From assembly GCA_914767715.1 (NCBI GenBank), contig OU612068.1:24490001-24554000 (forward strand): a stretch of DNA of 64,000 nt. The letters run 5' to 3'. The stretch is from Membranipora membranacea (taxonomy: Eukaryota > Bryozoa > Gymnolaemata > Cheilostomatida > Membraniporidae). Position numbers and translations under genes: made by a program. This document shows positions 1 through 15,000 of the stretch, piece by piece. The notes under the pieces were generated by a model. That model was not told the origin of the DNA. It ran no database searches and saw only the letters and a list, made by a program, of their open reading frames with translations. The first letter of the stretch is position 1. Every line of letters begins with the position of its first letter.

Positions 1-932
1 GTACATCACCAAATCTCCCACCATAGTTGTGTAGTAGGACTATAGGTTAGGTAGTGTCAAAAACAAGGCATGGCACCATTCTCCCTGATGGCACTGAACT
101 TACCAATTACCAACATCTGGTATCATATGCTAGGGCAAGACTGCAAGTCATTACCAAGTGATAGGCAGAACAAGGCTGCAGACAATGCATGTATCTTACC
201 AAGTTCAATCAACACCAAAGCTATCCAAAACTCCTGTCTGTTCTCCACTCCTTCTACACTCAGCAACCAAGCTTTTTCTGAATGAAAAAGACAGAAATGT
301 CAAAGTGAAACTACACATATAAACAAATAACCTGGTATTCGTATATTGCTCCCGTGAAACAATACAGGCGACTCTCAGGCCAACTGTACTCAAATCAATG
401 AGGTGATTTGGTGTATAACCCAGCTTTAAAATTTAACATAGGCTACAATAGTTGTCTGCTATCAACTAATTCTTAGTAAAACTGTCAAAAAAAGTAGATG
501 TGTGAGATGAATACATAGCAGAAGACTTATTAGGTCTATAATTAGGCCAATCAGGTAGTTTTGTGACAGCCAATCACAGCCCATGTCAACATTGAAGAGT
601 AAAGCCTTATGTTCAGAAGTCAGTAACATAGAGGGACTGCGATTTCGCAGTAGCACCCTCAATTACATATATGAACCTCAGAAACCAGGCCAATATTATT
701 ACATACAGTATGGGAAAAGAAAATGTTGAGATTACTGGCTGCAGACTTCTGCATGTGGATAGATAAAACTGAGTAGCTCAATACTTGATCAACCTAATAG
801 TTTATTCATCTGCATTTTCATGCTGTTCAATGTCAATTGGAATTGACACTCTATGCAATTCATCATCAGTAGTATATAGATATATATTTACAACAGGTAA
901 GTGAGTAGTGGCAGAAGAATAATGTTTAATCA

Positions 933-935
<3 letters not shown>

Positions 936-963
<28 letters not shown>
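936..963. repeat. (TA)n microsatellite
   Basis: An uninterrupted alternation of T and A runs for about 28 bases between unique flanks. It is a simple sequence repeat with no evident function. Confidence 0.9.
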
Positions 964-966
<3 letters not shown>

Positions 967-1490
967 AACATCAACTCTATGAGACCAAACATTCAAGCTC
1001 ATAGTTAGACCTGAATGCATTAAAATACTGTAGTTCGATTGCTGTTGTATCTTGTATATGTAAGCCTACAAGAGGGGTGTGAGGTAGGACAGGACTGTTT
1101 CAGTAAGCATCCAGGGACCAAACACTGATTACATGAACCACACATACAACATTGTTGTTGCAATTCCAGTTGTCCTGCGTATGCATACTGAAGTGTAGGC
1201 TCATCTTTTCCGACACCACAGTATATATCGAATCTATCATAGCGAAATCAACAGGCAGTCACCTCAAATTTGAGGGAGTTTATCGTGCGTATAAGCTGCG
1301 GACACTCCTCGTGTTGCTATCACAGGGGGTATCGGGAAGTTACCATCCCAAGTATCTGTGTGAATCCATAATGCTACCAATACAGACTAGATGCACGACA
1401 ACGCATACAGTCATGTAATGGCATTTCTGCATCCAATTAGCTCTAGATTGCACAGGAGCTCTTGGTTATATCATATCATACAGGTAGCCA

Positions 1491-1591
1491 CCATAGGCAT
1501 CTGGAGTTACAAGCATGTCCAGTATCAACCACCCCCTTAGGGAAAGGGGGTGGTTGATACTGGACATGCTTGTAACTCCAGATGCCTATGG
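1491..1591. repeat. Perfect foldback hairpin, 48-bp arms
   Basis: The arms at about 1491-1538 and 1544-1591 are perfect inverted copies around a loop of about 5 bases. The block GTCCAGTATCAACCACCC in the left arm differs by one base from GTCCACTATCAACCACCC in the arms of the larger foldback elements at 40660 and 51113. This suggests a short relative of that non-autonomous transposon family. No open reading frame is involved. Confidence 0.8.
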
Positions 1592-1984
1592 TAGCCACAT
1601 CCTCGGGTTTAAGTTATGTGCATATCAGCTTTCACCCTCATGGTTTCCCATCATGACAAATGTGTCATAAAAATTGCAGACCCCTTTAACGATGTGATCC
1701 CCATTAAACATCAGGTTTGAGGTTGGTAGTTCTGTGTCTGTCTTGCATCATGATAATATTGTAGAAATCAATTATGAACCGATTCGGTTGCATTTTAGGC
1801 CACTCCTGTTACAGTAGAAAGTTGGCGCTTACCATTGTACTTGGTCTTGGTAATATGCAGGTCTATGCTAGATGCTGGTTAAACACTTTCCTTTTATGCG
1901 ATATGTAAAGCAACTCAGGAATGCGAATGATAGGTATGAATGGGCAAAAATCATTTCCTGATAGTGTCACTGCAGCACATACAC

Positions 1985-2024
1985 CACAGAGTAAGGTAAT
2001 AGCCTTTTATATCCCTACTCTGTG
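1985..2024. repeat. Short dispersed palindrome (CACAGAGTA type)
   Basis: CACAGAGTAAGG on the left is mirrored by CCCTACTCTGTG on the right. A close relative lies at 3235-3273, inside STAT intron 1. Confidence 0.6.
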
Positions 2025-3026
2025 ACATGCATACTTACTTAGGTCTAAGTGATTAATGCAGTGAAGCTAACTAACACACTGCCACAAGTTCGGTTTGGAA
2101 TTGAATGCATTGTAAAAGAACACTGCACCCATATCACAGTGCATTTTGCTTTGAATGTAATATCCAGTTATCCTACTTCTTTTGGCCCATAGAATAGACA
2201 CAACAGTCATCATCGCATAGCTCATGACTGTTTTGTCATCAGGATTGACATTTTCTGATGGTGTAAAAGATCAAAATAAGTTGTTCTATCTTCTATTTGC
2301 AATAGAATATTGGTCTGTCAATCACATGTCGACTAATTGCTACAAAAATTGTACCAATGGAATTTTATCAGTTAATTTAGTTGGCATTCACCAGGTTTTC
2401 AACTTGCAAAGGTTGCAATATATAACAGAGATTCCTGTGACGCATGTGATATTATTATATGTTTAATGATATGTTCTTAACGTACATCGAATGGTTTTTT
2501 GATTATCTGATCATATTGGTCTTGGAAGAAAAAACTGCTATGCACCTGCAGGATTTTTGACTAAATGTCTAAATAAATGCATGTAATGTTGCACTACTTC
2601 TTGCCCCTCCACCAGGCATTGTGTGGTTATCTAACTTCCAGTTACCAGTCTGATAAACATTGGACAACATGGACAGGTTCAGCCTATCATTAACAGATAT
2701 AATTGTAGCTATATCAATTGAATTTTGGACCTCAGTAGACCTTGAAATTACTAGCTAATTATAGGCAATAACCAGTCCTGGCAGTGGGACAATTTGACAT
2801 CATTCAATGATTTAAAAAAGATAGATAGGGGTACATTCAACCATGAAAAATACTTACTTGATTTTGCTTGTCAAAGCCTCAAGCTATAAATTTTCATTTT
2901 TAGCACTGAATGCTAGGTGCCTATCTTTCTACATTTCTGTCTGTCATACCCAACACATGGCTTACTTTTAACACACCAGAGTTTTGTTGTAGTTTACAGC
3001 ATAGTTGAGTAGCACTGCGGTAAGCC

Positions 3027-6000
3027 ATGACCCTATGGGCGAGGACCCAGCAGCTCACTGGGAACTATCTCAGGCAGGTGCAGGAGCTATACTCATCTCG
3101 ATTCCCGATGGAAGTCAGACACAGCATAGCTAACTGGCTTGAAACACAAAACTGGTAAGTTCAATTCAACCTATGGGTTGTAATTTGAACTCAATTTCCT
3201 CCTAATCATCTGTAGCTACAATGTTTAATTATTTCACAGAGTAAGGATATATCCACAGAGTCCTTACTCTGTGATTATTTGCAATCAGCTATTGTATTGT
3301 ACCGCAAGATATCATTGCTAAGTCCGTTAACGATAATGAATGTTTTTTGTGGCTGTGATAAATCTGCTACTGATTACTGTAGATACAAGTTAAAAGTACA
3401 TCCATAGTATTTACCAATATTATCACCGGGTGCTACCAGTCACTTGACAATGATTTAGATAGATAAAATCAACCGCAGGTGGGTGGCCCAATCTTCTGCC
3501 CCTTTTTTTATGAGGGTGAACCTGGATACTCAAACATATAGACATTATCTTTGTGTCAGCAGCAAGTTGAGGTTTTTATTCCTCAGTTTTAGATAGACCT
3601 GGTGGGTCTGGTTTTCAAGGCCTTTTTGCATGCCTTAGTACCTCGAATTTGTGACTCACTTGGCTGGAATTATAGGCTAGCCTAGTCCAGGCTTCTGTTT
3701 AGCTCTGCTGCATGCTTGGTTTCAGGAAAACTGTTGATGAGAATAATGATGAAGCTCTAGCGTACTTCTACCTCGAGCAAATGGAGCAACAGATTAATGA
3801 GAAAGCCATGTCTTTTACTGGCGATGAGCAGAGTTTTCCATACATGCTTCGGCTGAGAGAAAGTGCCAACTTACTCAAGGTAAGCTCTGCTTCCTGTCAT
3901 CACCGGAGTCCATGTCAGTAATCCAGAAACTAATGCCATTTTTTTCTCTTTCTCTAGCAGCTTAACACTGCCACATATCAGTTCATTCGAGTGGTTTGTT
4001 TTTTATTTTGTTATCTTCCGCACTCTTGTAATCTTAGACTGCAATTAGAGAAACAATTATAGTAACAATATACAGATACGTATGAGACTAAAGTATCTAC
4101 TAGAAAGATACATGTACTTGATTCGTGTACCTAACCAGTGCATTTATTAATGACATTATCATGGAGTAAGGACTTATCCCCTATCACTTAGTATACTTTA
4201 CACTGTGACTCTGATCCACTTGTCAAACAATTGTGTGAGAGATATCAAACTAGTGAGATCTTAGATACTAAAACCAATTGGTATAATCAATCTCTGAACT
4301 TTCTATGCACTAACTTTGCACAATAACAACAGCAATCCACCACCATGATCACAATATATACATACCAAAAAAAACATAATCATACAATTCTTAGAAAAGC
4401 TGAAATATTAGTAATGTTTTCCTGGATAAGCCAGATATGTCTGCTTGCACAATACTGTTATCTATTGCACAACACATACTTCGGCTCGAGACCAACTAAT
4501 CACATCATCATACTGGCATCTCTCTATAAAATCCTGTTATTTACTTCCTGCAAAATTGATAACTCATCGATCAAACCACCTAGCAATATGTATAATATTG
4601 TAGATGTGAATGCCTTTCACAGAACTGCTTGTGGTATCAGATGGACTATTAAATATGAGATTATCTTATTTGTATCGACAGACTGCTATGATGGTGATGA
4701 TGATCTGTAACTAAAGCTTTTGCTCAGAGATGAAGTACACACCACCTTTATATAGGTCAAAGCGGTGACATAGATTATCCAATTCATACAAACGGCAAAC
4801 TTTTTTTGTGCGATTTAATGTGTTTTATGTATTGTTGTATTTTCTAACTTGCAGATGGCATACAAGGACAGTCCCCTGGAGCTTGTGAGGATTATCAGAG
4901 AGTCATTATATAGAGAACAGCAACTTGTCATGATGAGCAGTGTAAATAATTTAATACTTCATTCATGGTACTCGCTAGTACACTGTACATCCCCTACTAT
5001 ACAAAGCATATACTTTTTACACAACATAGTTTTTCTCTACACACTACCCAGGTGGCTTGTGTGGGGTAGCAGTATGGGCTACAGTTCTTATATTATAGTG
5101 TGTTGTAAATTTATGTGATCACTGTATGGTCACTAATATGCTGTTGTTTTTCTTTATAGGGAGAGCCTATGAAACAAGAAAATCAGGTCTCTCAGACGGA
5201 GAGACAGATTCTGAAAGACATGGAGGTGCTCAGGAAAGCTGTCATGGTAAGACAAATCTTTTTAGACTTTTGAACAGCAACATTAAATAAGTCCATGGTG
5301 TCAGGTAGATTATAACCCAAATTCAGCCTCTGATGACATAAATTACTATTCTGACATCAATCGAAATTTCCATCATCTGATAACAGTTGGCCCTGAAACA
5401 GACCAATGACCAGACTCAATTTTTGGCCATGAGCCTGTTGGTTGATTGTTGGTGTAGGTGCTTCACTCCGTTGAAGATACTATTGAAAGTTACCCAACAA
5501 AATTGATGTTGTTGACCGTGCAAAATGGGCAAAGGTCCTTGGACACAAGGATCCTGCACTGCTATGGCATTCAAGGTCAACTCTAGATTAAGGAGTTAGA
5601 TAGAAAATCCTTGACAAACTACTGATGGGATATCGGCCACTGATTGCTACCCTGATTTGTTTATTTTAGGATGCAGGTTGCTATGTTAAGGAGATGCACC
5701 AAAAACATGAGTATTTTGTCATACAATATCAACATAATCAGAAAATCGAAGATGCAGTAAAAATCCTCTCGTCTCAATCTCAGACTTCACAGGTAAATTT
5801 ATAGGCTTCTTTTAACAGGCTACTGAGATACTGAGCTCCAGTTCAGAGTGTTCATTCCATTCTGCCTTACGAATGTAACAGAGCTTTTTCTCTTAGTTGT
5901 TTGACGGGCGCACACAAAATTGTAAAGAGTGTTTTTGCGCCACAAGTGATATATTTTTTCTACTCTGGAGTATGTGGTTAGAAGTTGTGACTTTTTTTGT

Positions 6001-9000
6001 CAACAAGAGTAAAACGCAGCTTGGGCTTTGAGGGAGTGACGGATTAGTGACCTTTGCACTGACATGCTTGACGAACCTTGGGGAGGAAACAGAATAGACA
6101 AAGACAACAGTTATTTATTCAGGCCTGCGATTCTGGGAAATATAAATTAAGCCGATACATCGGAAAAAGCCACCTAGGGCTCTGTATTCTGGTGCACCCT
6201 GGGAATTGGAATTTCGGTTCATTGCAACAAACATACATATATAATGTGTATGTCATATAATGGCAATTTAACAGCCCATGCTGCTTGTACATATGTAGCT
6301 GTTAGCTATATTGACATTTTGCTCAATCAACAACAATGACAACAATGTTTATTGTAATGACAAATAAAAAATAGTTTGCACCATTCATGCAGCTTTCTTG
6401 GAAAAACTTGGCTGGATATGAATATTTGGCAACAGCTGCGATTTTACCAATGTACTTCATGAGAGAGGGTTCATTAACTGTGTGATCACACAAAATGTCA
6501 ATCAAGCAAAAATGTCATGTCATAATAATGTCATTATATAAAATTGTCCTCCACTAGTAGAATCTTCACCGCTGAAGATAGCAAACAAATAGAATCGTTG
6601 TCTCATCTCATATAATCATCATTATGTAAGATCATAGCAGCTCTGTTAACTATTTTCAGAAACAAGCACAAATCAAAAAGTTAGAAGGTGAGAATAAAAA
6701 TCTAAAGGAGGTTCTACGTAATGGTGCTCGAGAATTAAACGACAAACGTGGGGTAAGTGATCTTTACTAAACTCAGCTTTAAACTTTGCTAGTTGGCACA
6801 ATTTCAAACAACATCACAAATATTTGCATTTCCTGTCTCGGTAACCCCTGCCAAAACATAACAACTTTTCTTATTAGCAATACTCCTTGCTAATAGTACC
6901 TAATGGCAATACCGTGATGATGTTTCAGTAAGATTGTTATGGCCATGTACTAAGTATGTAACCAGTATGATGAATCTAGATATTAAACGGTACCATTAAT
7001 ATATACTTATCACTAAACGCTGCTGTTATTATGTCACTCACAGACTATGTACGAACACATGGCAAACATGATGAAGTTATTCAAGTCACTCAGTCACATG
7101 GTATTTGATATCGAGTTGGTTGCTTGGAAAAACCTGCAAAAAAAAGCGACATTCAAAACGGACCTGATTGAAGCACATGTACTCAACAAAATACAAAGAT
7201 GGTGGGTAAAATAAGTATCAAGTATGAAATTATCAGGCATGAGATGGTTTGCTGAAAAGTTGCTGTATTTGATAGCAATATTGATCTCCCACTGGAAATG
7301 AAGTAGCAGGGGAATTCACATCAATCAACGTCTTCTACAGTAGTAAATGACTGGGTTCAGATTAAAGAATAGCCATGTCCAGTCCATGTCTAATGTAGAG
7401 AACTAGATATAATCCAGATTATAGACAATCAGGCATGTTGGTGTTGATCTTTAGGCTTGCATTGTTAAACTTCCAATTTAACCTCAATTCAATTTATCCT
7501 TAAATTTCACTCTTTTTAGGTGTGAAGAATTAGCCAGTTTACTTAACGATTGTAAGCAACAGGTCATGAAACTGCAGATGTTAGAAGGAGAAATCCCATC
7601 TGTCAGCGAAAAGCAGAACAAGATAGAAGAATTAGACAGAGAGCTCAGAGACTTTCTCAAAGACCTTCTACTCAAGTAAGTTGTAGCAGCAGAAATAGAA
7701 GGCAGGATAGGAGAGGCTTTTATTGGCCTACAAATCTCTGAGAAAAACCTGCTGGCTCTACATCGTGTTTCATATATTTACAAGAAAAATAACGGAGCGG
7801 CCGTGGTGCAATGGATGAGCATAGGTCTTTCAATCGAGAGGTTCGTTTTCAAATCCTGGCAGATCACGGTGGTGTCAGGAAGGGCATCCGACCTCAAATG
7901 CTCATGTGCCACACCAGTATGTAAAGTCCATAGACCCATACTGATGATACCGGAAACAAATAAACCGAGCAACATCTAGGTGTCTCACACAGTATCACAG
8001 GGTATCGAGACTATAAATGGACGTGCTGTTTACTTATAAGGAAAATGCTGAATGAAACTGCTGGGCTGGAAACCATTCCCAATGAGTCATTGCTGCCCGC
8101 TGGCCAGCATTTTTATACTACATCTAGTACTACATAACACATTTACTGCTATAAACTGAGGGACCAGCATGCAAGCATTTACATAGCCAAGATAAGTTAT
8201 TCTTGTATTGCAGGTCGTTCGTAGTAAACCAACAGCCCCCACAAGTGGTAAGGAAAGATGCTCGATTTACAGCGAATGTCAGATTACTAGTCGGTCACAA
8301 ACTCAATGTCTTTATGAGTATGCCAACAGTAGAGGCCTCAATTATAAGGTGAGCAGCAAGACTGTTGGTCTGTTTATATAATTTTAGAATTGATTAGTGC
8401 TCTGAAAACGTAATTATGCCAAGGAGTGTTACTCCTTGATTACCCGGCTGGAAAATATATAGATCTTTTAGAGATTACTGTTGCCATGAATGATCTTGAC
8501 TTGATGAAGACGTCAGATGATTGTGATTGCAGCTGAGTTTTGAATGGTGATAAAAGTGAAATTAAATCTACTTCACAATCACTTGCATAATCCAATCAAT
8601 TAGCCTTCTTATCTTCACCATTAAAATTGTTTGCTGCCGCGATAATTGGTTACTTTGTAAAACTAGTCTCCCAATCAACTGCGTAATTTTCTTGCTTCGG
8701 CATGACAAATTGAGGCTTCTCCTATCTTTGCTGTTTGCATTCCTTTGCAAACAATTTGGCAATTCCTTATGGTTCCTTATAGTCCCTGGTTGATAGGATG
8801 TTTACAGTTTTTTCCTGTACACACAACCATACATATTTTGTGTTGTCATAAAAGTTTTACATCATGACTGCTTCCATCAGTAGAATACATTTATATGGAC
8901 ACGTGTGCTCATCCCGTGTGCTCATCCCGGCATTCATAACAATAGAATTGTTCATTTTTTCTGAAAGTATCACAGTATGTATAATCTTTGTCACAGGTCA

Positions 9001-12000
9001 GGTTCCAGTCATTATACAATAGCTGTGATGAAATGAATACCTAGAAAATTTGCATTTTCAAAATTCTAAGAATTGTTTATTAGATATCCTGCTCAGCCTC
9101 CAGCAGCAAGTTATAAAAAACGCGGTAGTACAATAGAGTAGGGCTAGTTATTATAAAGGAGCATCGATGCATAAAAATTGCCCAAGCCTTGTTCTTGGCT
9201 CATTTGTTTGACTCTCTAATTTGTCGGGGGTCACTCATACCCCCACAGCTTATCTTATTTGCAGATCGCATACCAGCAGCTACATTTTAGATTGCGGTAT
9301 TCAAATGATTTTCCAGGAAAAGAGCATTTTTATTAATAGCCTAACCATATAGTATATAGCTAATAAAGCCCTTGGGCGAACAAAAAACTGTGAGTAATCT
9401 GACATTGGTGAAGGCATTATCCATTGATTGTATAAATAGGTGTGTTACTCGGAGACCACCGGAGACAATCTTGTGGTCTGCAGGCCGTAGTTCTAGGGGA
9501 GGCAGGGACGCTCTGCCTCCCCTAGAATGCTCAATAGAGTGGACTAAAAATGCTATATTTGAATAATCCATGTCAGAATATGCTGCACTATGATTTTCAT
9601 GCCTTAAATCAGCGGGGAGGAGCTTACAGCACCCCTCCTGGTGATGCTTCAAACTCGCCTGGGATTTTTGCCTCCCCTACCATTATTTCTAAACTACGGC
9701 CCTGGTATGTGGTGTTACCAGTGTCAGGTGTACCAGTAATATCGGGCCCCTTCACTTATTTATGGCGGTCATTCTTTCTGACAGCCATGCAAAATAAGAT
9801 GCATAGCAGTCTAGAATTCAGTCCAATTTTTTATAGCAGCTCTAAATTATAGATTGGAAATAAATTATACATTTCAAACAAAATTAAACATTAAACACAG
9901 TGTCGCCAGAAAAAAATGTTTATTGATTGCAATCATGAACAACTCTACATGAAAAATCAAAATTCTGTCAGATCAAAGCATCGAAAAAGTTTGATATCAT
10001 GAGTGAAAGGCACAGAGCATGAGGTATAATATTACCCATCAAATTTTTATTTACATAATATTTGTATAGTGATAATTTAGTGTCCCCCCCAAACGAACCC
10101 AGCAGTCATGATAACGACAAGATGGGTTAGGTAGTAACAAATGGCGGTGCTAGCATCATGGCGTGCTGTTGTAGTCTAGTCACGCAGCTACATATTTGGT
10201 ATTTGGTTACTCCCCAAACCAAAACAGAAGCCGCTGGACAAGGCTAGCGTTGATGTTGTACCTCGATGAGGGATAAGGCAACTCCCTGCATAGTATCAAG
10301 AGAACCTTTTTTTTATCAGCAAAATGTTGTGTGACGCCTTTCTACAGATGTCTGCGTCCCTCAGGGTTGACATTATCTATTTTCTTATGATTTATTCAGT
10401 GAACCACAGGCAAGGGCCATAGCATGTGAGGGCTGTATACCTGAGGGAACAGAAAATGCTGGAGACATTCTCAATAACAAAGGCACCATGGAGTATTCAC
10501 AGGGACAGATGTCGGTTACATTCAGAAACATGCAACTTAAAAAAATAAAGAGAGCTGACCGCAAAGGTCAAGAGGTAGGCGGGCGCTGACTACAAAATAC
10601 TCCTGAGGGGATTTACAGCCATAATGATGAGTGTGCAATGGTGATTGTTTTGATACACAGTGTCAATTATCTTTTTATTGTTTGGATGGGTGATTGTGGG
10701 CATGTATAAATATTTATCATAAAATGTGACCACATAGTTAACAAAAACGAGATATTATTGAGGAAATAATAAATAGCCAATTATAGGAGTTAGTTATGTC
10801 CTTATTCTGGCGATTTTTACAGGTTTCATGTAGATTTATGAGCAAAACCATTTCCTCTAATTTTAGTTGGTTGTTGAAGAGAAGTTCTGTTTACTATTCA
10901 GAGCTAAGATACAGGCAGATATGAAATATGAGACCTGGGTAAGTCTTCTCATAGCCATTTTGCTTCAAAAAGAGTGTGGATGTCCGGTCTTATCCTCATT
11001 ATTGCGTTATATCAAAAGCCCAATTTATATTTTGTTGGGGCCTTTGAGATAAGGCTAATCCTCACCCTCCCTGTCCTAACTCTATAGATGTTTATTTAAC
11101 CATCCTTCGAAGTTGTTGCCACTTGATAATTCAGTTGGTAAAAATAGCTCTAGCAAACGCGCAGACTCAAAATCAGGTGAAGTTGTCCCTCCCTGTTGTT
11201 GTCAGCGTATTGCTCTACACCCCTCTCCCACCCTCCCTGGCTCCACCCAGTTTGATGATTGAGAATTTTGACAAGCCCATAAAGGTTTTTGGATTCTGGT
11301 CTAATATGCCAGGCTACTGTCAATGCTTTCAGAAGGTCATTTACCATTGACTTCACAGTGAAATGTCTCTGTTTTGATGAACCATGAAAATTTTGCAATA
11401 ATTCTTTTGCAGACGATGTCGTTACCGATTGTAGTGACTGTACATGGTAATCAGGAGTGTCAGGCCCAGGCTACTATACTCTGGGATAATGCCTTCTCTG
11501 ATCCAGTATGTATACTATACACTCTGAGTTATCCGTTTTGTCGGCCATTCAATGTGGGACTGTGTACACCACATTGTTGTTGTAGTAAAATCTGCTGGTA
11601 CATGGGTGTTCATGGCTGTGCTCACACTGATGACGAGATATACTATTGCATGTATATCTCTGATCGAGAGAGCCTGAACTAATTCACTTAGCATGAGTAC
11701 CAGCACATGGAATTTGGTTAGTGGAGATTACATGTTAGGTTCTCGTACTAAATTGACTCGTACAATTAGAGATACACATGATGATAGTGAAGTCTCGATG
11801 TCAGTGTGAGTTGTGCTATGTCACCATTACATGTCCGTTAGTATACACTCCTGATGCATTCATGGCAAAATTACTTATTATTATCTTCTAATAGCTACAT
11901 TTAGTATCATGACATACAGTTTATCACTTGAGCTTGATTCTACTTGTCCAAAGAGTTTTAACTCCTCGATTTCTCTTGATAAACCGGAACCAATTTTGTT

Positions 12001-15000
12001 TGATTTTCTTCTTCGATAAAAGGTATGTGCCATGCATGCTTCACTTTGTACATGACATGCATTGCTTTGATATTTTTACCCTAAATTATCAAAAATTTTG
12101 ATTTTTCTTCCCTTTAGATGAGAATACCTTTCGCTGTTCCCGATCAGGTCACATGGAATGACTTATCTTCACTATTATCCTACTGGTATCAGAGTAAAAC
12201 TGGGTCGTGTCTCAACTACGATCATCTACAAATAGTGGCAGCCAAACTCTTCGGTATGTAGGTTTCGGATTTGGCTTGAGCACTATCAATAACGCTGTGG
12301 CTATCATGAAAAATAAAGGTTTTTGCTATCTGGAAGAAAGAAAAGAGCATAATTGTAGTTTACTTTGCTTCCATCCAATTCTTCATAAAAACAGCTGACC
12401 TTAGGGCTCAAGGATGCCTGCATTACCATTGAATGCATAATGTTCTGAGGCCCACATCTAGATAAATCTGGATATTATAATTATGTTTTTTTTACTGAGG
12501 TTTTCATATACACAAGTTTGTTGTAAACAAACGGAAACAACAACCTTTTGACCTCATAAACATAAACAATAAATATGAACCTCATAAACAACAACAAAAA
12601 TATTATCTTATAAGCATTCGATTTTTTAGGAGAGGGCTTACAGGACTATTCAGCATGTATGGTTACAAGATCTCAGTTCCACAAGGACCACCTGCAGCCT
12701 GGTAAATGGAACTTCTCACTCTGGGAATGGCTCTATCTAGTCCAAAAAGTCACCAAAGAATTCCTACAACAACCCTGGGTAGACGGGTATGTACATTCAT
12801 CAAAACTTAATATAACCTCGTTACGTTACAATACATCAATGTACATTCGAACATTCATTTAAGTTCATCATGTTCACAGAACGTGTGATGGAACAACCAG
12901 CGTACTCTAATGTGATTTCTCCTGGCATTCAAAAGTTTAAAATTGGTTTGAGAGGGATAAAGCACAAAAATGCTCTAGGTATTTTCTCAGGATTAACCCA
13001 GCAACCAACCCCAGAGATAGAATTTCGGTTTTTTTCTCAAGAGTAACACAGTACCCCTCAGTTACACATGCTAGATTTATAATTTTCTCTGTTACAGGTT
13101 GATTATGGGTTTTGTGAGTAAGAAGATGGCACAGCAGTTGTTGATGGCTAAGCCTCCTGGTACATTCCTGCTCAGATACAGTGATGGGGAGCTAGGAGGA
13201 ATCAGTATCGTGTATAACCATCCTGACAAAGGTATGTCTATAACAGCGGTATCTAGTGTTGTTATTTCATGCTTTATTGCTAGACTGACGCTGGCGCTGA
13301 TCATTGCACCTGAGCTAATATTACTGTTTGAGGTAACTAATTAGTTTTTCAGCAGAGTTTCAATCACATTGTAGGATTCCAGGTCATTTTTGATGTGTTT
13401 ATATGACAGAACATTTGAGAAGATGTTAGACCAAACCACAAACCAATTGACCAAGCGAATTGCTTCCTTGGTTATTATGCTGTTGCCACAAAGCCCCTAA
13501 GTTAGACCAAAGATTATAAATACTTGGTTAGACTATCCTGTGGATGTAGAAATAAGTTAAAAACCAATTCGATAACCAATGGTACTTAAATCGTTTAATC
13601 CTGTTGAGGGGGTCATTCCGATAGCAGAAAAGTGATATATCACCTTAAAACTCTCTATTGACCATAAATATGGGCTAAATGGACGCACGATAAACCACAA
13701 CGTAGGCAATTGTGAAGTGTTTGGAAAATTAAGAAATTCTATGTTGGGATCGCTCTTTGGCTCTTCGTGTTGGGAAAGAAGGGCGATAATTCCTCGTTTT
13801 TCCATCCAAACTGTACTATCTTTAAGAACAGAACAAATGAGAATCGTCTCCCAATTCTGTTGGTCAAAGTTTCGTTACAGCATTCATAGAATTATCAAGC
13901 CATTCATAGCGCTTATTAGCTCAAGTATGCAGGGACTTAGTGTATAAAGATTCCTGCATGGCTTTCCTACACATTTATCTTTAGATTACCTCCATTGTTC
14001 ACCTGGTAATATTCTACTGTTACCTTCGACTTTAACATCTACCTTAGCCTTAGATATAGCGTCCAAGCTGTTTTAATCATGGGGACGGTATGTGTTTGCC
14101 ACCACCACAACCCCATCATAACAGGTATGGCACTAACGCTGTCTGTTCTTTGTTTCCTCGTTCAGACATTCCTATCTAGTTTTGTTTCAATAATAGTGAT
14201 ATTCAAAATTTTAAGTTTTTATTTTTGATTGATTTCATAGCTTTTATCGTAATATTTATGTCTTTGGTGTCTGCAGGTTTTAAATTTTAATAGTACCTGT
14301 ACATAAAATAAAAATTTCATCTCACTCCAATTTTCTGAAATTAATGGCATATTTGGCTTAGTCCCTTGATTACCTATTTGCTGAAATGAAGCCTAAATCC
14401 TGGATAATGGCAAAACATTGAAATTCAAAAAGTACACCTGAACCACTTTGCTTATATTGCAACATACCAATCAGTACTGATGTACCAAGTTGTTTTCAAA
14501 AGAGAAAATCAGAACCGGACCTAAATCCCATTCACATCTACAGCTAATTTCTAATTCATACAAATTTGGGATGGCTTCATTTAGCATTGCAGAAATTCCA
14601 CACTATTTTTGGCCAACCTATTTTTAAAACAATTTTGGACTTAAATGTAATTTGGCAATCTGTGTTGCCCTCTACAGTAAATACAAAGTCTAGGTTGGAC
14701 ATCCACGTTTTACGTTCTTGCTTCTTTTTTTTATCGACAGATAACAAGATGCAGGTCAGTAACCTGTGTCCCTTCACTGACCGGGACTTCAGAATTCGCT
14801 GCCTCGCTGACCGAATACAAGATCTGAGGAATCTACTCTATCTCTATCCAAGCACTCCCAAAGAGGTCGCCTTCGGAAAATACTGGACTCGAAGTTCCAA
14901 CACACTGCAGACAAATGAGCCAGGAGTCTATGTGCCCCATACCCTCACTATGAACATTCTCGGGTAAGCTGAGAACTAGATCAAGTTTGATCCAATTTGC

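Larger units (their letters stand above)
1..3026. other. Intergenic region upstream of STAT gene
   Basis: No gene is recognised here. The open frames are short, AT-rich and without family resemblance. The stretch holds a (TA)n run near 936-963, a long perfect hairpin at 1491-1591 and a short palindrome at 1985-2024, listed separately. The STAT promoter should lie at its right end, but no convincing TATA box was seen close to the start codon. Confidence 0.6.

Noticed and set aside
4345-4710. 121-codon open frame within STAT intron 2
   Set aside because: AT-rich composition, no family resemblance, no splice or start context; it looks like a chance frame in an intron.
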